DNA of 10,478 nt from positions 1-10,478 of the forward strand of contig JACQRQ010000205.1 in the NCBI GenBank assembly GCA_016206405.1, given 5' to 3'. Below are positions 1-7,842 of this stretch, in pieces. The notes beneath the pieces were generated by a model, which ran no database searches, was not told where the DNA came from, and saw nothing but the letters and a program-made list of their open reading frames with translations. The position numbers were made by a program, and so were the translations under genes. Positions within the stretch are counted from its first letter, which is position 1; every line of letters starts with the position of its first letter. This stretch comes from Elusimicrobiota bacterium. Its GTDB lineage: Bacteria; Elusimicrobiota; Elusimicrobia; O2-12-FULL-59-9.

Positions 1-1
1 C

Positions 2-688
2 CGCTTTTGGACCTCGCTGGTTGACGGAGGATGGCTGGTGGTCGGCCATGCGGAGATGAACCCCGAGTTTTTCCGCGCTTTCCGATCGGTGAGTTTTCCC
101 GGCACCCTGCTCTTCGAGCGCGCCGAGAAGCCGCCGGAGCAGTCGCGCCTCCCAACGGATGCTTGGATGCCCAATAGTGATGCTTCAAGCGCCACGTCGT
201 GGCAACCGCCGTCTCTGCCGGATATTCCGCTTCTCCTTAGGCGGCAACCCGCGGCTCCTCCGGCCGCAGGCGAGGAAGCTCGCGACGCCGGCCCGACGAC
301 AACCAGGATTCGAGAACTCGCCGATCATGCTCAGTGGGAAGAAGCGGCTGGGCTATGCCGGACCTTCATAGAAAAGAATAGATTGAGCCCACTCGGCCAC
401 TTCTACCATGCCTTGGTCCTTGATCAGATGGGCCGCGCTCAAGAAGCCGAAGGCGCCCTCAATCGCGCCATTTATCTGGAGCGGGATTTTGTGCTTGCCC
501 ACTACCACAAGGGCTTGCTGCTTCAAAAAGGGAAGGATCTCTCTGGAGCCGCGCGCTCTTTCCGCAACGCGCTCAATTTGCTGGACGCAATGAGCCCGGA
601 GAAGATATTCTCCGAGGCTGACGGGATTTCGGCGGCGGATCTCTCCGAGCTGGCTCAAATGCAGCTGGACGTTCTGGAGGGTCCATGA
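2..688 (+). CDS. CheR-type chemoreceptor methyltransferase with C-terminal TPR repeats (5'-truncated)
   Basis: This is the C-terminal 228 residues of a protein that begins before the window; the reading frame is open to the left edge. The first 40 visible residues, including GGWLVVGHAE and SFPGTLLFER, match the end of the CheR SAM-dependent methyltransferase fold, which methylates glutamates on chemoreceptors. A Pro/Ala-rich linker follows (visible residues about 41-100), then about three TPR-like helical pairs (about 101-196). The tail carries an EADGIS...ELAQMQL motif that is common at the end of CheR-TPR proteins. CheR with C-terminal TPRs is the WspC/FrzF arrangement, where the repeats are thought to mediate protein contacts in place of a receptor pentapeptide tether. 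The stop overlaps the cheW start (ATGA). A GTG at position 38 could be misread as a start, but the methyltransferase fold clearly continues upstream. The catalytic SAM-binding part is not in the window. Confidence 0.88.
   Translation, partial: RFWTSLVDGGWLVVGHAEMNPEFFRAFRSVSFPGTLLFERAEKPPEQSRLPTDAWMPNSDASSATSWQPPSLPDIPLLLRRQPAAPPAAGEEARDAGPTTTRIRELADHAQWEEAAGLCRTFIEKNRLSPLGHFYHALVLDQMGRAQEAEGALNRAIYLERDFVLAHYHKGLLLQKGKDLSGAARSFRNALNLLDAMSPEKIFSEADGISAADLSELAQMQLDVLEGP
676..681 (+). promoter_or_regulatory. Shine-Dalgarno for cheW
   Basis: GGAGGG lies inside the end of the cheR-like gene, with 3 nt between it and the ATG at 685. The spacing is short, but the ATGA stop/start overlap suggests translational coupling anyway. 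Confidence 0.5.
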
Positions 689-1332
689 GCGCCAAACGAA
701 TCGACTGGGAGCAAATCAAGCGCAGGCTGGCTGAGGCCGAGGAGGCTCTTGCCGCCGCGCTGGTGTTCGATGAGCGGCGCAAGAGAGATTTGCTGCGAAG
801 GCGCGCGGAATACTTCGCCGCCCGAAGGAGCGCGCCATCCAAGACGGAAGAGGCGCAGTCCGTGATGATTTTTTTTCTTGGACCCGAGCGCTATGCCGTC
901 GAATTGCCGCGTCTCCGACAAGTGATCTCCCTGGACAATCTTGTGCCGATTCCCGGAGCCCCCCAAGCGATGCTCGGCGTCATGAATTTTCGCGGCGAGG
1001 TGGGCACTATTTGGAGCCTAGCGCGCTTATTGGATCTCCCCAACGCGGAGAGCTCAGCGGGGCCAAGGGCGGCGCCGGACCGTCCCGGCCGCCATGTGAT
1101 CGTGGCCAAAGCCGGTTTTGAAGTTGGCTTTCTCGTTGATTATGTGGAGGGGAGACAGGAAATCGATGCCGGCAATCTGCTTCCCGCCGATGAGACGGAA
1201 AGCGCCCTGCCGAGCCGATTCCTCAAGAGCCTGACCCGGGATAAAATTCATCTCCTGGATATGGAAGCTATTCTTGAAAGTGTTTTTTCCGCCGGCATGA
1301 ACGCGGCATCTGCCACGGCGACAAATGAATGA
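685..1332 (+). CDS. CheW-type coupling protein with N-terminal helical extension
   Basis: This 215-residue protein is predicted to be a cytoplasmic adaptor linking the chemoreceptor to the CheA kinase. Residues about 57-201 form a CheW (SH3-like) domain, recognisable from YAVELPRLRQVISL and GVMNFRGEV, with the conserved N101, R103 and G104. Residues 1-55 are a charged helical extension (DWEQIKRRL...LLRRRAEYFA). This type of extension occurs in CheW proteins of alternative-function arrays; ordinary motility CheW of about 165 residues lacks it. After the NxRG motif, the usual P-V-I-D-L becomes GTIWSL. This departs from classical CheW but resembles WspD-like proteins from memory. The start overlaps the preceding stop by 4 bp, and the gene ends 13 bp before the MCP start. 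A second cheW, as found in Wsp operons, is not in the window and could lie upstream. Confidence 0.92.
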   Translation: MSAKRIDWEQIKRRLAEAEEALAAALVFDERRKRDLLRRRAEYFAARRSAPSKTEEAQSVMIFFLGPERYAVELPRLRQVISLDNLVPIPGAPQAMLGVMNFRGEVGTIWSLARLLDLPNAESSAGPRAAPDRPGRHVIVAKAGFEVGFLVDYVEGRQEIDAGNLLPADETESALPSRFLKSLTRDKIHLLDMEAILESVFSAGMNAASATATNE

Positions 1333-1339
1333 AGGAGGG
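1332..1339 (+). promoter_or_regulatory. Strong Shine-Dalgarno that fixes the MCP start
   Basis: AAGGAGGG begins on the last base of the cheW stop codon and sits 6 nt before the ATG at 1346. An in-frame ATG at 1325 lies upstream of this site and has no comparable ribosome-binding sequence, so 1346 is preferred. It is the best ribosome-binding site among the operon's genes, consistent with high receptor output relative to its neighbours. Confidence 0.75.
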
Positions 1340-1345
1340 CGCACT

Positions 1346-2959
1346 ATGGATAAGATCGGATTATTGGGGCGGCTGAGCGTCGGCCGCAAGATAGGCTTGA
1401 TAGGACTTTTGTTTCTTTCGGCCATCATCGGGATCATTACCTATACGGTCCTGGAGCAGAAAGAACAGGAAGCCTCGCCGGTCGTCATGCGGATCATGAC
1501 CCGCCAGCGCGTTTTCGCGCTGCAATACGTCACAGGCGTCATCGCGGAAGCGCAGGGGATCTCTCCGGATGAGCAGAACTGGAGCAATATCTATAAGTTG
1601 AATCTGCAAGCCCTCTTGAACGGCGGACAAGCGGTAGCTGTGGTGAAAACAAATGAGACAGTCCTCATTCCCGGCGCCCCGAATCGGGATATCCGCGATA
1701 AGTTGGAGGCCACGGGGAGCGCCTTCGATGAAATAATTTCATTGACGAAAGCGATGCGCGGCCTTAAGGCAGGCGCTCCCGCCTATGCCGAGAAGGTTCG
1801 CGAGTTCGCGGCATCGGGCGACAAGCTGGACTCGCATTTATCCAGCGCCGGCCGCGCATACCTGGAGCACTTTCAGTCGGCATCGGCGGAGATGATCCGC
1901 AATCAGATAGTCATCGGCATCGCGGCGGGCCTCGTCGGCATCCTTCTTTCTTGGCTCATCACGCAAGGCATAGTGTCTCCTTTGACCGCCGTAGTGGCTA
2001 ATGCCCAAGGCATCGCCAAGGGCGACCTCCGTCAGGAAAGGCTTGCGGTCACATCCGAGGACGAGGTCGGCCAGCTTGCAGCCGTCTTCAACGCCATGCA
2101 GGAAACTTTGAGGGAGATTACGAAACAAACGCACGAGGGGACGATGAACTTAAACAGCGCCTGCCAGGAGATACTCGCGTCCAGCCAACAGCAAGCCGCC
2201 AGCACCAAGGAGCAAGCCGCGGCCGTTCAAGAAACGACGACCACGGTCGAGGAGGTCCGGCAGGCCGGCGCCCAAATTTCGGAAAGGGCCAAGCAGGTCG
2301 CCCAGGCCGCGGAGGCCACCTCAAGCGCGAGCCGCACCGGCCTTCAGGCCGTGCAGGACACCAACCAAACCATGGACAAAATTCGCGAGCAGGTCGAGGC
2401 GGTCGCCGAAAATGTCGTCGCCTTGAGCGAGAAGACTCAAACGGTGGGAGAAATCATCGCCTCGGTCAACGACATCGCGGAGCAATCCCATCTCTTGGCG
2501 CTCAACGCCGCCATCGAAGCGGCCGCCGCGGGCGAGGCCGGAAAGAGCTTCTCCGTGGTCGCGGGAGAGGTCAAGAACCTTGCCGACCAAGCCAAACAAT
2601 CCACCGTGCAGGTGAGAAACATCTTGGGCGACATTCAGAAGGGCATCACGGGCTCGGTGATGCTGACGGAGGAGGCGGTCAAGCGGGTTGAAACGGGTAA
2701 GAAACAAGCCGAGGTGACCGAAAGAACGATCAAGGAACTGGCGGACACCACTGTCGAGAGCGTCCAGGCCTTCCAACAGACCATTGCCACGACGAACCAG
2801 CAGCAGATCGGTTATGACCAGGTTACGCAAGCCTTGCAGGACATCCGCAAGGCATCCGAGCAGACGGCCGCGGGGACATTCCAACTGGAGAAGGCGGTAT
2901 CCAACCTGACCGCCTTAAGCCAGCAATTGCGCAAGGCCACGGAGAGGTTCCAAATTTGA
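1346..2959 (+). CDS. Transmembrane methyl-accepting chemoreceptor (MCP) with periplasmic sensor, HAMP and signalling hairpin
   Basis: This 537-residue receptor has one transmembrane helix at about 16-35, a periplasmic sensor of about 150 residues, and a second helix at about 188-207. A HAMP domain (about 208-262) and a long cytoplasmic coiled-coil hairpin follow. The sensor contains MRIMTRQRVFALQ near its start, which recalls the PilJ-type sensor motif; the ligand is unknown. The hairpin tip (about 370-415) is unmistakable: DIAEQSHLLALNAAIEAA. It contains three substitutions against E. coli Tsr: H382 for Asn376, A394 for Arg388 and S401 for Gly395. Probable methylation segments are around E289/Q290, Q295/E296 and Q485-Q487. 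There is no C-terminal NWETF-like CheR tether, consistent with a TPR-bearing CheR. The stop overlaps the cheA TTG start. Family assignment is certain; the stimulus is not known. Confidence 0.95.
   Translation: MDKIGLLGRLSVGRKIGLIGLLFLSAIIGIITYTVLEQKEQEASPVVMRIMTRQRVFALQYVTGVIAEAQGISPDEQNWSNIYKLNLQALLNGGQAVAVVKTNETVLIPGAPNRDIRDKLEATGSAFDEIISLTKAMRGLKAGAPAYAEKVREFAASGDKLDSHLSSAGRAYLEHFQSASAEMIRNQIVIGIAAGLVGILLSWLITQGIVSPLTAVVANAQGIAKGDLRQERLAVTSEDEVGQLAAVFNAMQETLREITKQTHEGTMNLNSACQEILASSQQQAASTKEQAAAVQETTTTVEEVRQAGAQISERAKQVAQAAEATSSASRTGLQAVQDTNQTMDKIREQVEAVAENVVALSEKTQTVGEIIASVNDIAEQSHLLALNAAIEAAAAGEAGKSFSVVAGEVKNLADQAKQSTVQVRNILGDIQKGITGSVMLTEEAVKRVETGKKQAEVTERTIKELADTTVESVQAFQQTIATTNQQQIGYDQVTQALQDIRKASEQTAAGTFQLEKAVSNLTALSQQLRKATERFQI
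2941..2947 (+). promoter_or_regulatory. Shine-Dalgarno supporting the TTG start of cheA
   Basis: GGAGAGG lies 8 nt before the TTG at 2956, a normal spacing. It supports that rare start codon, which overlaps the MCP stop as TTGA. Confidence 0.55.
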
Positions 2960-5157
2960 GCGACGACATTCTTCGCAAACTGCTTGTCAGTTTCAAGGCC
3001 GAGCACCAGGACCATCTGGAGAAAATCCGGGGCATTTTAGAGGATTTGGCCAAATCCGGGAAGGGACCGGGACCTGAGCTGGAGGAAGCTTTCCGCAGGG
3101 CTCACAGCTTAAAGGGCGCGGCGCGCGCCGTGGACCTGCACCCTATTGAAACCCTCGCGCATTGCGTGGAGACTATTTTTTCGCGGGTCCGGGAGGGCCG
3201 GCTGCCCCTGGACAAACGAACGCTTAAGACGATTCACGTGGCGCTTGATTCCATCGAGGACTGGGTCATTGCGTATTTCCAGAAGAATGCGCCCGCGGAG
3301 CCGGTCCAGGCGTTGGATGCGGTCGAGGCTCTTCTTGGAACCGAAATAAAGACTCGACCCGTCCCCAGAGCGGCTCCGGCAGCGGAGCCAGCGGGTCCAT
3401 CCGCTCAGGCGGAAGACGCCGTGACGGTTGGCGTTAAATCCATCGAGCAACTCCTTAAAACATCGGAGAGAGTGTTTTCCGAGGCCAATAGCCAGAATGC
3501 GGTCGCAAGGAAGATTTCCTCGGTCGAATCTCAGATACGAGACCTTGACGCCGAGCGGGACCGGATGAAACGCTCGCGCGGCCGGCCGTTGGAGCAACTG
3601 GCGCAAACGTCCCAATTTTCCCCCGTCAGCCGTTACCTTGATTTTGTGGACAAACAGGTTAGGTCGCTCAAGAAGGATCTCCGGGATCTTCATCGAATCC
3701 ATTCCAGCGGTTTGTGGGCAATCAAGAGCGCGGGGGAGCAATTGAGGGGAGAGGCGCTCCAGGCGCGCATGGTTCCCGCGGAAAGCGTGCTCCAGGGATT
3801 GCGCAAGATGGTCAGGGATTTGGCGCGCGACGAAGGCAAGGAGATAGAGTTTGCCATGGAAGGTCTGGCGGTAAAAGCCGATCGCCTCGTGCTGCAGGCT
3901 CTCAAAGATCCGCTGATGCACCTTCTTCGCAACTCGGTCAGCCACGGCATCGAATCGCCAAATGACAGGCGCGGCGGGAACAAGCCCGCTTACGGCGCCA
4001 TCGGGCTTCGCCTCGATGCTCAGGGCCGCCTTCTGCGAATCGCGGTTTCCGATGATGGGCGCGGAGTGGATTGGAAGGTTGTCGCCGATTATGCGGTCAA
4101 GCGCCGCTTCCTGACGCAAGACGAGGCGGAGGCGGCTTCTTCAGACGATCTTTCCCGGCTGCTGTTTTTGCCTGGATTTTCAACCGCCCGCATGGTGACC
4201 GAACTTTCGGGACGCGGAATGGGGTTGTCCGTCGTCGCCGAGGCGGTAAAGCGTCTTCAAGGCCGCGTGGACTTGCGCTCAAAAGAAAACTCCGGAGCGA
4301 GCATTGAAATCACCGTTCCGATTTCCATTTCAACCCATCGGATGGCTATCTTGGAGTCCGCGGGACAAGCATTCGCGGTTCCCGTGACGGCGCTGGAACG
4401 CCTCCTCCAGGTTCCCGCCGAAAAGATCGGGACTGTGGAAGGAAAATCGGCGATCACCATAGGCGATCGTCCGGTGCCCGTCTCCCCGCTTGCGGGACTC
4501 ATAGGCCAGGGCGACCTCGCCCTTAAGCTCGAGGGAGATTTGGTGTCCGTGGCCGTGCTGAAGTCGGCGGGGGGCGGCCTTGGCGTCGCGGTGGACGCCT
4601 TTGTCACCGAGATCGAAGCCATCGTCAAAAATCTCCAGGGAGGGGCGCAGGCCGTCAAGACCTTTAGCGGCGCGATTTTGACCGGCGACGGCTCGCCGGT
4701 CCTCGTGCTTGACCCGCATGAGATCGTTGAGCGCTTCAAAAGCGCGAAGACCGGCTCCATCGTAAGGACTGAGAAAGCGCCTCCGCCAAAACGCGCGCCC
4801 GCCATATTGGTCGTGGATGATTCCGTCACGACACGGACGCTTGAGAAAAGCATTCTGGAGGCGCATGGCCACCAAGTGATGCTTGCCGTGGATGGGGAGG
4901 ATGCGCTGCAGAAACTGCGCTCGGAGACGGTTGACTTGGCCATCATCGACATCCAGATGCCGCGCATGGACGGCTTCCAGCTTATCGAGCGGATGAAGCA
5001 AGACCCGAGGCTGTCAAAACTGCCGGTGATCATCGTCACTTCGCTCGACAGCCGCGAGGAAAAGGAGCGGGGATTGGCCCTGGGCGCGGACGCTTACATC
5101 ATCAAGCGCAAGTTCGACCACAAAGGTCTCTTGGAAGCCATCCGGCAGATTCTATGA
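2956..5157 (+). CDS. CheA histidine kinase fused to a C-terminal receiver (CheA-REC hybrid)
   Basis: This 733-residue kinase belongs to the receptor array. The order is an Hpt (P1) domain at about 1-105 with phosphoacceptor H50 in AHSLKGAARA, then a Pro/Ala-rich linker (about 130-155). A long helical dimerisation region follows (about 156-285, ending in the conserved ARMVP at 270-274). The ATPase domain (about 300-452) carries N326 and H330 (N box), D366-G370 (G1), PGFSTA at 406-411 (F box) and GRGMG at 419-423 (G2). A CheW-like P5 domain spans about 455-592, and a receiver about 615-733 has D621/D622, phosphoacceptor D665, T695 and K717. No CheY/CheB-docking P2 domain is apparent between P1 and P3. 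This architecture matches WspE and FrzE and differs from motility CheA, which lacks the receiver. All catalytic residues are present. The receiver could be a phosphate sink or a regulatory relay. The start is TTG, overlapping the MCP stop by 4 bp. Confidence 0.95.
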   Translation: MSDDILRKLLVSFKAEHQDHLEKIRGILEDLAKSGKGPGPELEEAFRRAHSLKGAARAVDLHPIETLAHCVETIFSRVREGRLPLDKRTLKTIHVALDSIEDWVIAYFQKNAPAEPVQALDAVEALLGTEIKTRPVPRAAPAAEPAGPSAQAEDAVTVGVKSIEQLLKTSERVFSEANSQNAVARKISSVESQIRDLDAERDRMKRSRGRPLEQLAQTSQFSPVSRYLDFVDKQVRSLKKDLRDLHRIHSSGLWAIKSAGEQLRGEALQARMVPAESVLQGLRKMVRDLARDEGKEIEFAMEGLAVKADRLVLQALKDPLMHLLRNSVSHGIESPNDRRGGNKPAYGAIGLRLDAQGRLLRIAVSDDGRGVDWKVVADYAVKRRFLTQDEAEAASSDDLSRLLFLPGFSTARMVTELSGRGMGLSVVAEAVKRLQGRVDLRSKENSGASIEITVPISISTHRMAILESAGQAFAVPVTALERLLQVPAEKIGTVEGKSAITIGDRPVPVSPLAGLIGQGDLALKLEGDLVSVAVLKSAGGGLGVAVDAFVTEIEAIVKNLQGGAQAVKTFSGAILTGDGSPVLVLDPHEIVERFKSAKTGSIVRTEKAPPPKRAPAILVVDDSVTTRTLEKSILEAHGHQVMLAVDGEDALQKLRSETVDLAIIDIQMPRMDGFQLIERMKQDPRLSKLPVIIVTSLDSREEKERGLALGADAYIIKRKFDHKGLLEAIRQIL

Positions 5158-6233
5158 GAAAAATCCGCGTGATGATCATCGAGGATTCCGACGTTGTGCG
5201 AACTCTTCTTGAGGAGATTATACGGCGGGACTCGCGGCTCGAAGTGGCCGCTTCCGTTCGCAGCGCCGAAGAAGGTTTGCGGCTTTTGCGCAAGACCGCT
5301 CCCGATGTCATTTCCCTGGATATACGCCTTCCTGGAATGAACGGATTTCAGGCGACGAAGCGGATTATGTTCGAGCGGCCGACCCCCATTGTCGTGGTGT
5401 CGGCCAGCGTGGAGAAGGAGGATCTAAAAATCTCCATCAACGCCCTTAAGGCCGGCGCCTTGGCCATCATGGAAAAGCCGGTCGGGACCACGCGCTCCGA
5501 TTATCACAAGTTGGCGGACCAGATTTGCACGCAACTGGCCATCATGAGCGAGGTCAAGGTTGTCCGCCAGCGCCGCGCCGTCGCCCACGCGGCTGCCGCG
5601 CGGACGCCAGTCCCCCGGGGTCGTGGGACCGGAACGTTCCGCATGCTGGGGATCGTCGCTTCCACCGGCGGCCCCAACGCGTTGGAGAGGATATTGGGCG
5701 GGCTTCCCGCCGATTTTCCCCTGCCCATCTTGATCGTCCAGCATATCACCGCGGCGTTTTTGGAGGGATTTGGCGCTTGGCTGGACGATGTGAGCCCCTT
5801 CGCGGCGGCTATCGCGCGCAACGGCGAGACTCCCGCCGCCGGGAGGGTTTACCTGGCTCCGGCGGACAGCCACCTCAAAATTAGAGCCGGGCGTATTTGG
5901 CTGGATCCGGGCCCGATGATATCAAACCAGCGGCCGTCCGGCACGGCGCTGTTTGAGTCGTTGGCGAAGGAATTCGGGCCCCAAGCGATAGGGGTTCTTC
6001 TCACCGGCATGGGAGATGACGGGGCTGAAGGCCTTTTAACGCTTCAATCCGCCGGAGGATACACCGTCGCGGAAGATGAATCGACCGCCGTGGTGTATGG
6101 GATGCCGTCGGCCGGCGTGAGGCTCGGCGCGGTATGCGAGTCGCTGCCCCTCAACGATATCCCGGGACGAATCTTGGACTTGACCGCGGAAAGCGAAAAG
6201 AACGGGGAGGACTGTGGTCAGCAGGGCGCATAG
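5154..6233 (+). CDS. cheB: CheB-type receptor methylesterase/deamidase with receiver domain
   Basis: This 359-residue protein removes methyl groups from receptor glutamyl esters, and may deamidate receptor glutamines, when phosphorylated by CheA. The N-terminal receiver (about 1-125) has acidic E10/D11, phosphoacceptor D56 in DVISLDIRLPGMNG, S83 and K108. After a basic/Ala-rich linker (about 135-160), the esterase domain (about 163-345) shows the catalytic triad: S170 in VASTGGPNAL, H197 in VQHITA, and D289 in TGMGDDGAEG. Length and order are standard for the family. The ATG overlaps the cheA stop by 4 bp, with no good Shine-Dalgarno at proper distance, so translation probably depends on coupling to cheA. 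With the cheR-like gene it gives the array a complete adaptation pair, as WspF does in Wsp systems. The last 20 bp overlap the next gene. Confidence 0.95.
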   Translation: MRKIRVMIIEDSDVVRTLLEEIIRRDSRLEVAASVRSAEEGLRLLRKTAPDVISLDIRLPGMNGFQATKRIMFERPTPIVVVSASVEKEDLKISINALKAGALAIMEKPVGTTRSDYHKLADQICTQLAIMSEVKVVRQRRAVAHAAAARTPVPRGRGTGTFRMLGIVASTGGPNALERILGGLPADFPLPILIVQHITAAFLEGFGAWLDDVSPFAAAIARNGETPAAGRVYLAPADSHLKIRAGRIWLDPGPMISNQRPSGTALFESLAKEFGPQAIGVLLTGMGDDGAEGLLTLQSAGGYTVAEDESTAVVYGMPSAGVRLGAVCESLPLNDIPGRILDLTAESEKNGEDCGQQGA

Positions 6234-7842
6234 GATCGTTTTAGTTGAGGACTCGCCGACCCAGGCCGCGAAGCTCTCGGCGCAGCTTGAGGCGGAGGGC
6301 TTTGAGGTGAAAGCCTGCTCATCGGCGGAGGAGGGACTCCGGGAAATCAGCGATAATCCGCCGGACCTCCTGGTGGTCGACTACTATCTTCCGGGTTTGC
6401 GCGGCGACGAGCTGTGCCGGCGAATCCGGATGAATATCGAGGCGAGGCAGATTCCCGTCCTGATGTTCACCGTGGATGATACCCACGCCATGGAATTGCG
6501 CGGTTTGGACTCCGGCGCGGATGATTATATCTCGAAATCAGCCGATCCGGAGGTCCTCATCGCCAGAATCCGCGCTCTCCTGCGCAAAGGGAGGGAGAGC
6601 CAAGCGATACTCGGCGCGGCGCAGCCCCATATGCGGGATGTCTGGATGCTTGCCGTCGACGACAGCCCCACCTATCTGGAGAAAATCGTTCTTGAGCTCG
6701 AGCAGGATGGGTACAAGTGCGACAGGGCCGCCTCAGGCGGCGAATGCCTGAAAAAACTTGAGGCAAGGCCCTTCGACTGCGTCATTCTCGATCTTGTGAT
6801 GCCGGGAATGGACGGCATCGCGGTCTGCCGCCGGATCACCGAGATGCGCAGAGGCTTGCGCAATCCCTTGGCGGTCCTTATGCTGACGGCGCAGGAGGGC
6901 AAAGAGGATCTGACTCGCGCTCTTGAGGCGGGAGCGGACGACTTTGTGGGCAAATCCAGCGAGATGGCCGTTCTGAAGGGAAGAATCCGGGCGCTGCTGC
7001 GGCGCAATTTCTACCTGGAAGAAAACCGGAAGATCATTGAGGAGCTCAAGGCCAAAGAGATGGAAGCCGTCCGCGCAAAAATCGAGAAGGAGGCGGCCCA
7101 GGCGCGGGCCTCTCTGGCGCAGAAGCTGGAGATCGCAAACGCCAAACTGGAGGAAGCAAACCGGGAACTGGAGTCCTTCTCCTATTCCGTGTCTCATGAC
7201 CTGCGCTCTCCCTTGCGCACCATCGATGGGTTCAGCCAGGTGCTCCTTGAAGACTATGCGGACAAACTGGATGAGCCGGGCAAGGACCATCTAAACCGGG
7301 TGCGCCGAGGCTGCCAGCAAATGGGAGAGCTGATCGACGATTTATTGAATCTAGCCCGCGTGATTCGGCACGAGATCAAGATGGAGAAGACCGACCTCAT
7401 CGTCATCGCCCGCGCGGTCATGGAGCAGCTCAAGAAGGCCAATCCGGGCCGGAAGCCGGAGTTTACGGCGCCGCCGAAGCTGCCCGTGACCGGCGACCCA
7501 GGCCTGCTGCGGGCCGCCATCGAGAACCTTTTGGGCAACGCCTGGAAGTTCACGGGGAAAAAGATGGGGGCAAAAATAGAACTAGGGACGATGCGGAAGG
7601 ACGGCGAAACAATCTATTTTGTGCGGGACAACGGCGCGGGCTTCGACATGAGCTATGCCAACAAGCTTTTTGCCGCGTTTCAGCGGCTGCACTCGCAGGA
7701 GGAGTTTCCCGGCACGGGCATCGGCCTCGCGACCGTGCAGCGGATCGTGAGACGGCACGGAGGCCGCATTTGGGCGGAGGGCGCCGTCGACAAAGGAGCC
7801 GCGTTCTATTTCACGCTGGGAGGTCTCGATGGGAGCCAATGA
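6214..7842 (+). CDS. Soluble histidine kinase with two N-terminal receivers (REC-REC-HisKA-HATPase)
   Basis: This 542-residue protein has no transmembrane segment. Receiver 1 (about 6-125) has E12/D13, phosphoacceptor D56 and K108. Receiver 2 (about 143-265) has D149/D150, phosphoacceptor D193 and K247. In both, the residue after the conserved lysine is Ser, where Pro is usual. A charged coiled coil (about 266-322) leads to a HisKA domain with H328 in YSVSHDLRSPLRT. The ATPase domain has N442, D472 in RDNGAGFD, and GTGIG at 500-504. The stretch from AAFQRLHS through AEGAVDKGA resembles phytochrome-type kinases such as Cph1, but no GAF or PHY module is present. The start is GTG, 3 nt after GGGGAGG; an in-frame stop at 6181 and no other start codon in between leave no alternative. 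It overlaps cheB by 20 bp and the next gene by 14 bp. Inferred role: it takes phosphoryl signals from CheA through its receivers and passes output to the adjacent response regulator. Confidence 0.92.
   Translation: MVSRAHRIVLVEDSPTQAAKLSAQLEAEGFEVKACSSAEEGLREISDNPPDLLVVDYYLPGLRGDELCRRIRMNIEARQIPVLMFTVDDTHAMELRGLDSGADDYISKSADPEVLIARIRALLRKGRESQAILGAAQPHMRDVWMLAVDDSPTYLEKIVLELEQDGYKCDRAASGGECLKKLEARPFDCVILDLVMPGMDGIAVCRRITEMRRGLRNPLAVLMLTAQEGKEDLTRALEAGADDFVGKSSEMAVLKGRIRALLRRNFYLEENRKIIEELKAKEMEAVRAKIEKEAAQARASLAQKLEIANAKLEEANRELESFSYSVSHDLRSPLRTIDGFSQVLLEDYADKLDEPGKDHLNRVRRGCQQMGELIDDLLNLARVIRHEIKMEKTDLIVIARAVMEQLKKANPGRKPEFTAPPKLPVTGDPGLLRAAIENLLGNAWKFTGKKMGAKIELGTMRKDGETIYFVRDNGAGFDMSYANKLFAAFQRLHSQEEFPGTGIGLATVQRIVRRHGGRIWAEGAVDKGAAFYFTLGGLDGSQ
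7818..7823 (+). promoter_or_regulatory. Shine-Dalgarno for the Rcp1-like regulator
   Basis: GGGAGG is located in the 3' end of the kinase gene, 5 nt before the ATG at 7829. It supports this start, which overlaps the kinase by 14 bp. Confidence 0.6.

Noticed and set aside
1325..1345. Upstream ATG for the MCP, adding seven residues
   Set aside because: It lies before the strong Shine-Dalgarno at 1332-1339, which is well placed for the ATG at 1346. The extra residues add nothing to the receptor.
3109..4119. 336-codon open frame on the minus strand inside cheA
   Set aside because: It lies opposite a CheA with all conserved motifs intact. Long antisense frames are common in GC-rich coding DNA, and its translation shows no recognisable domain.
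4257..5039. 260-codon open frame on the minus strand over the CheA P5/receiver region
   Set aside because: Same reason: it is a shadow of a confident gene, rich in Ser/Arg/Thr and without motifs.
6214..7842. Annotation of the kinase as a bacteriophytochrome
   Set aside because: Only the catalytic core resembles phytochrome kinases. No PAS, GAF or PHY domain is present; two receivers occupy the N-terminus.
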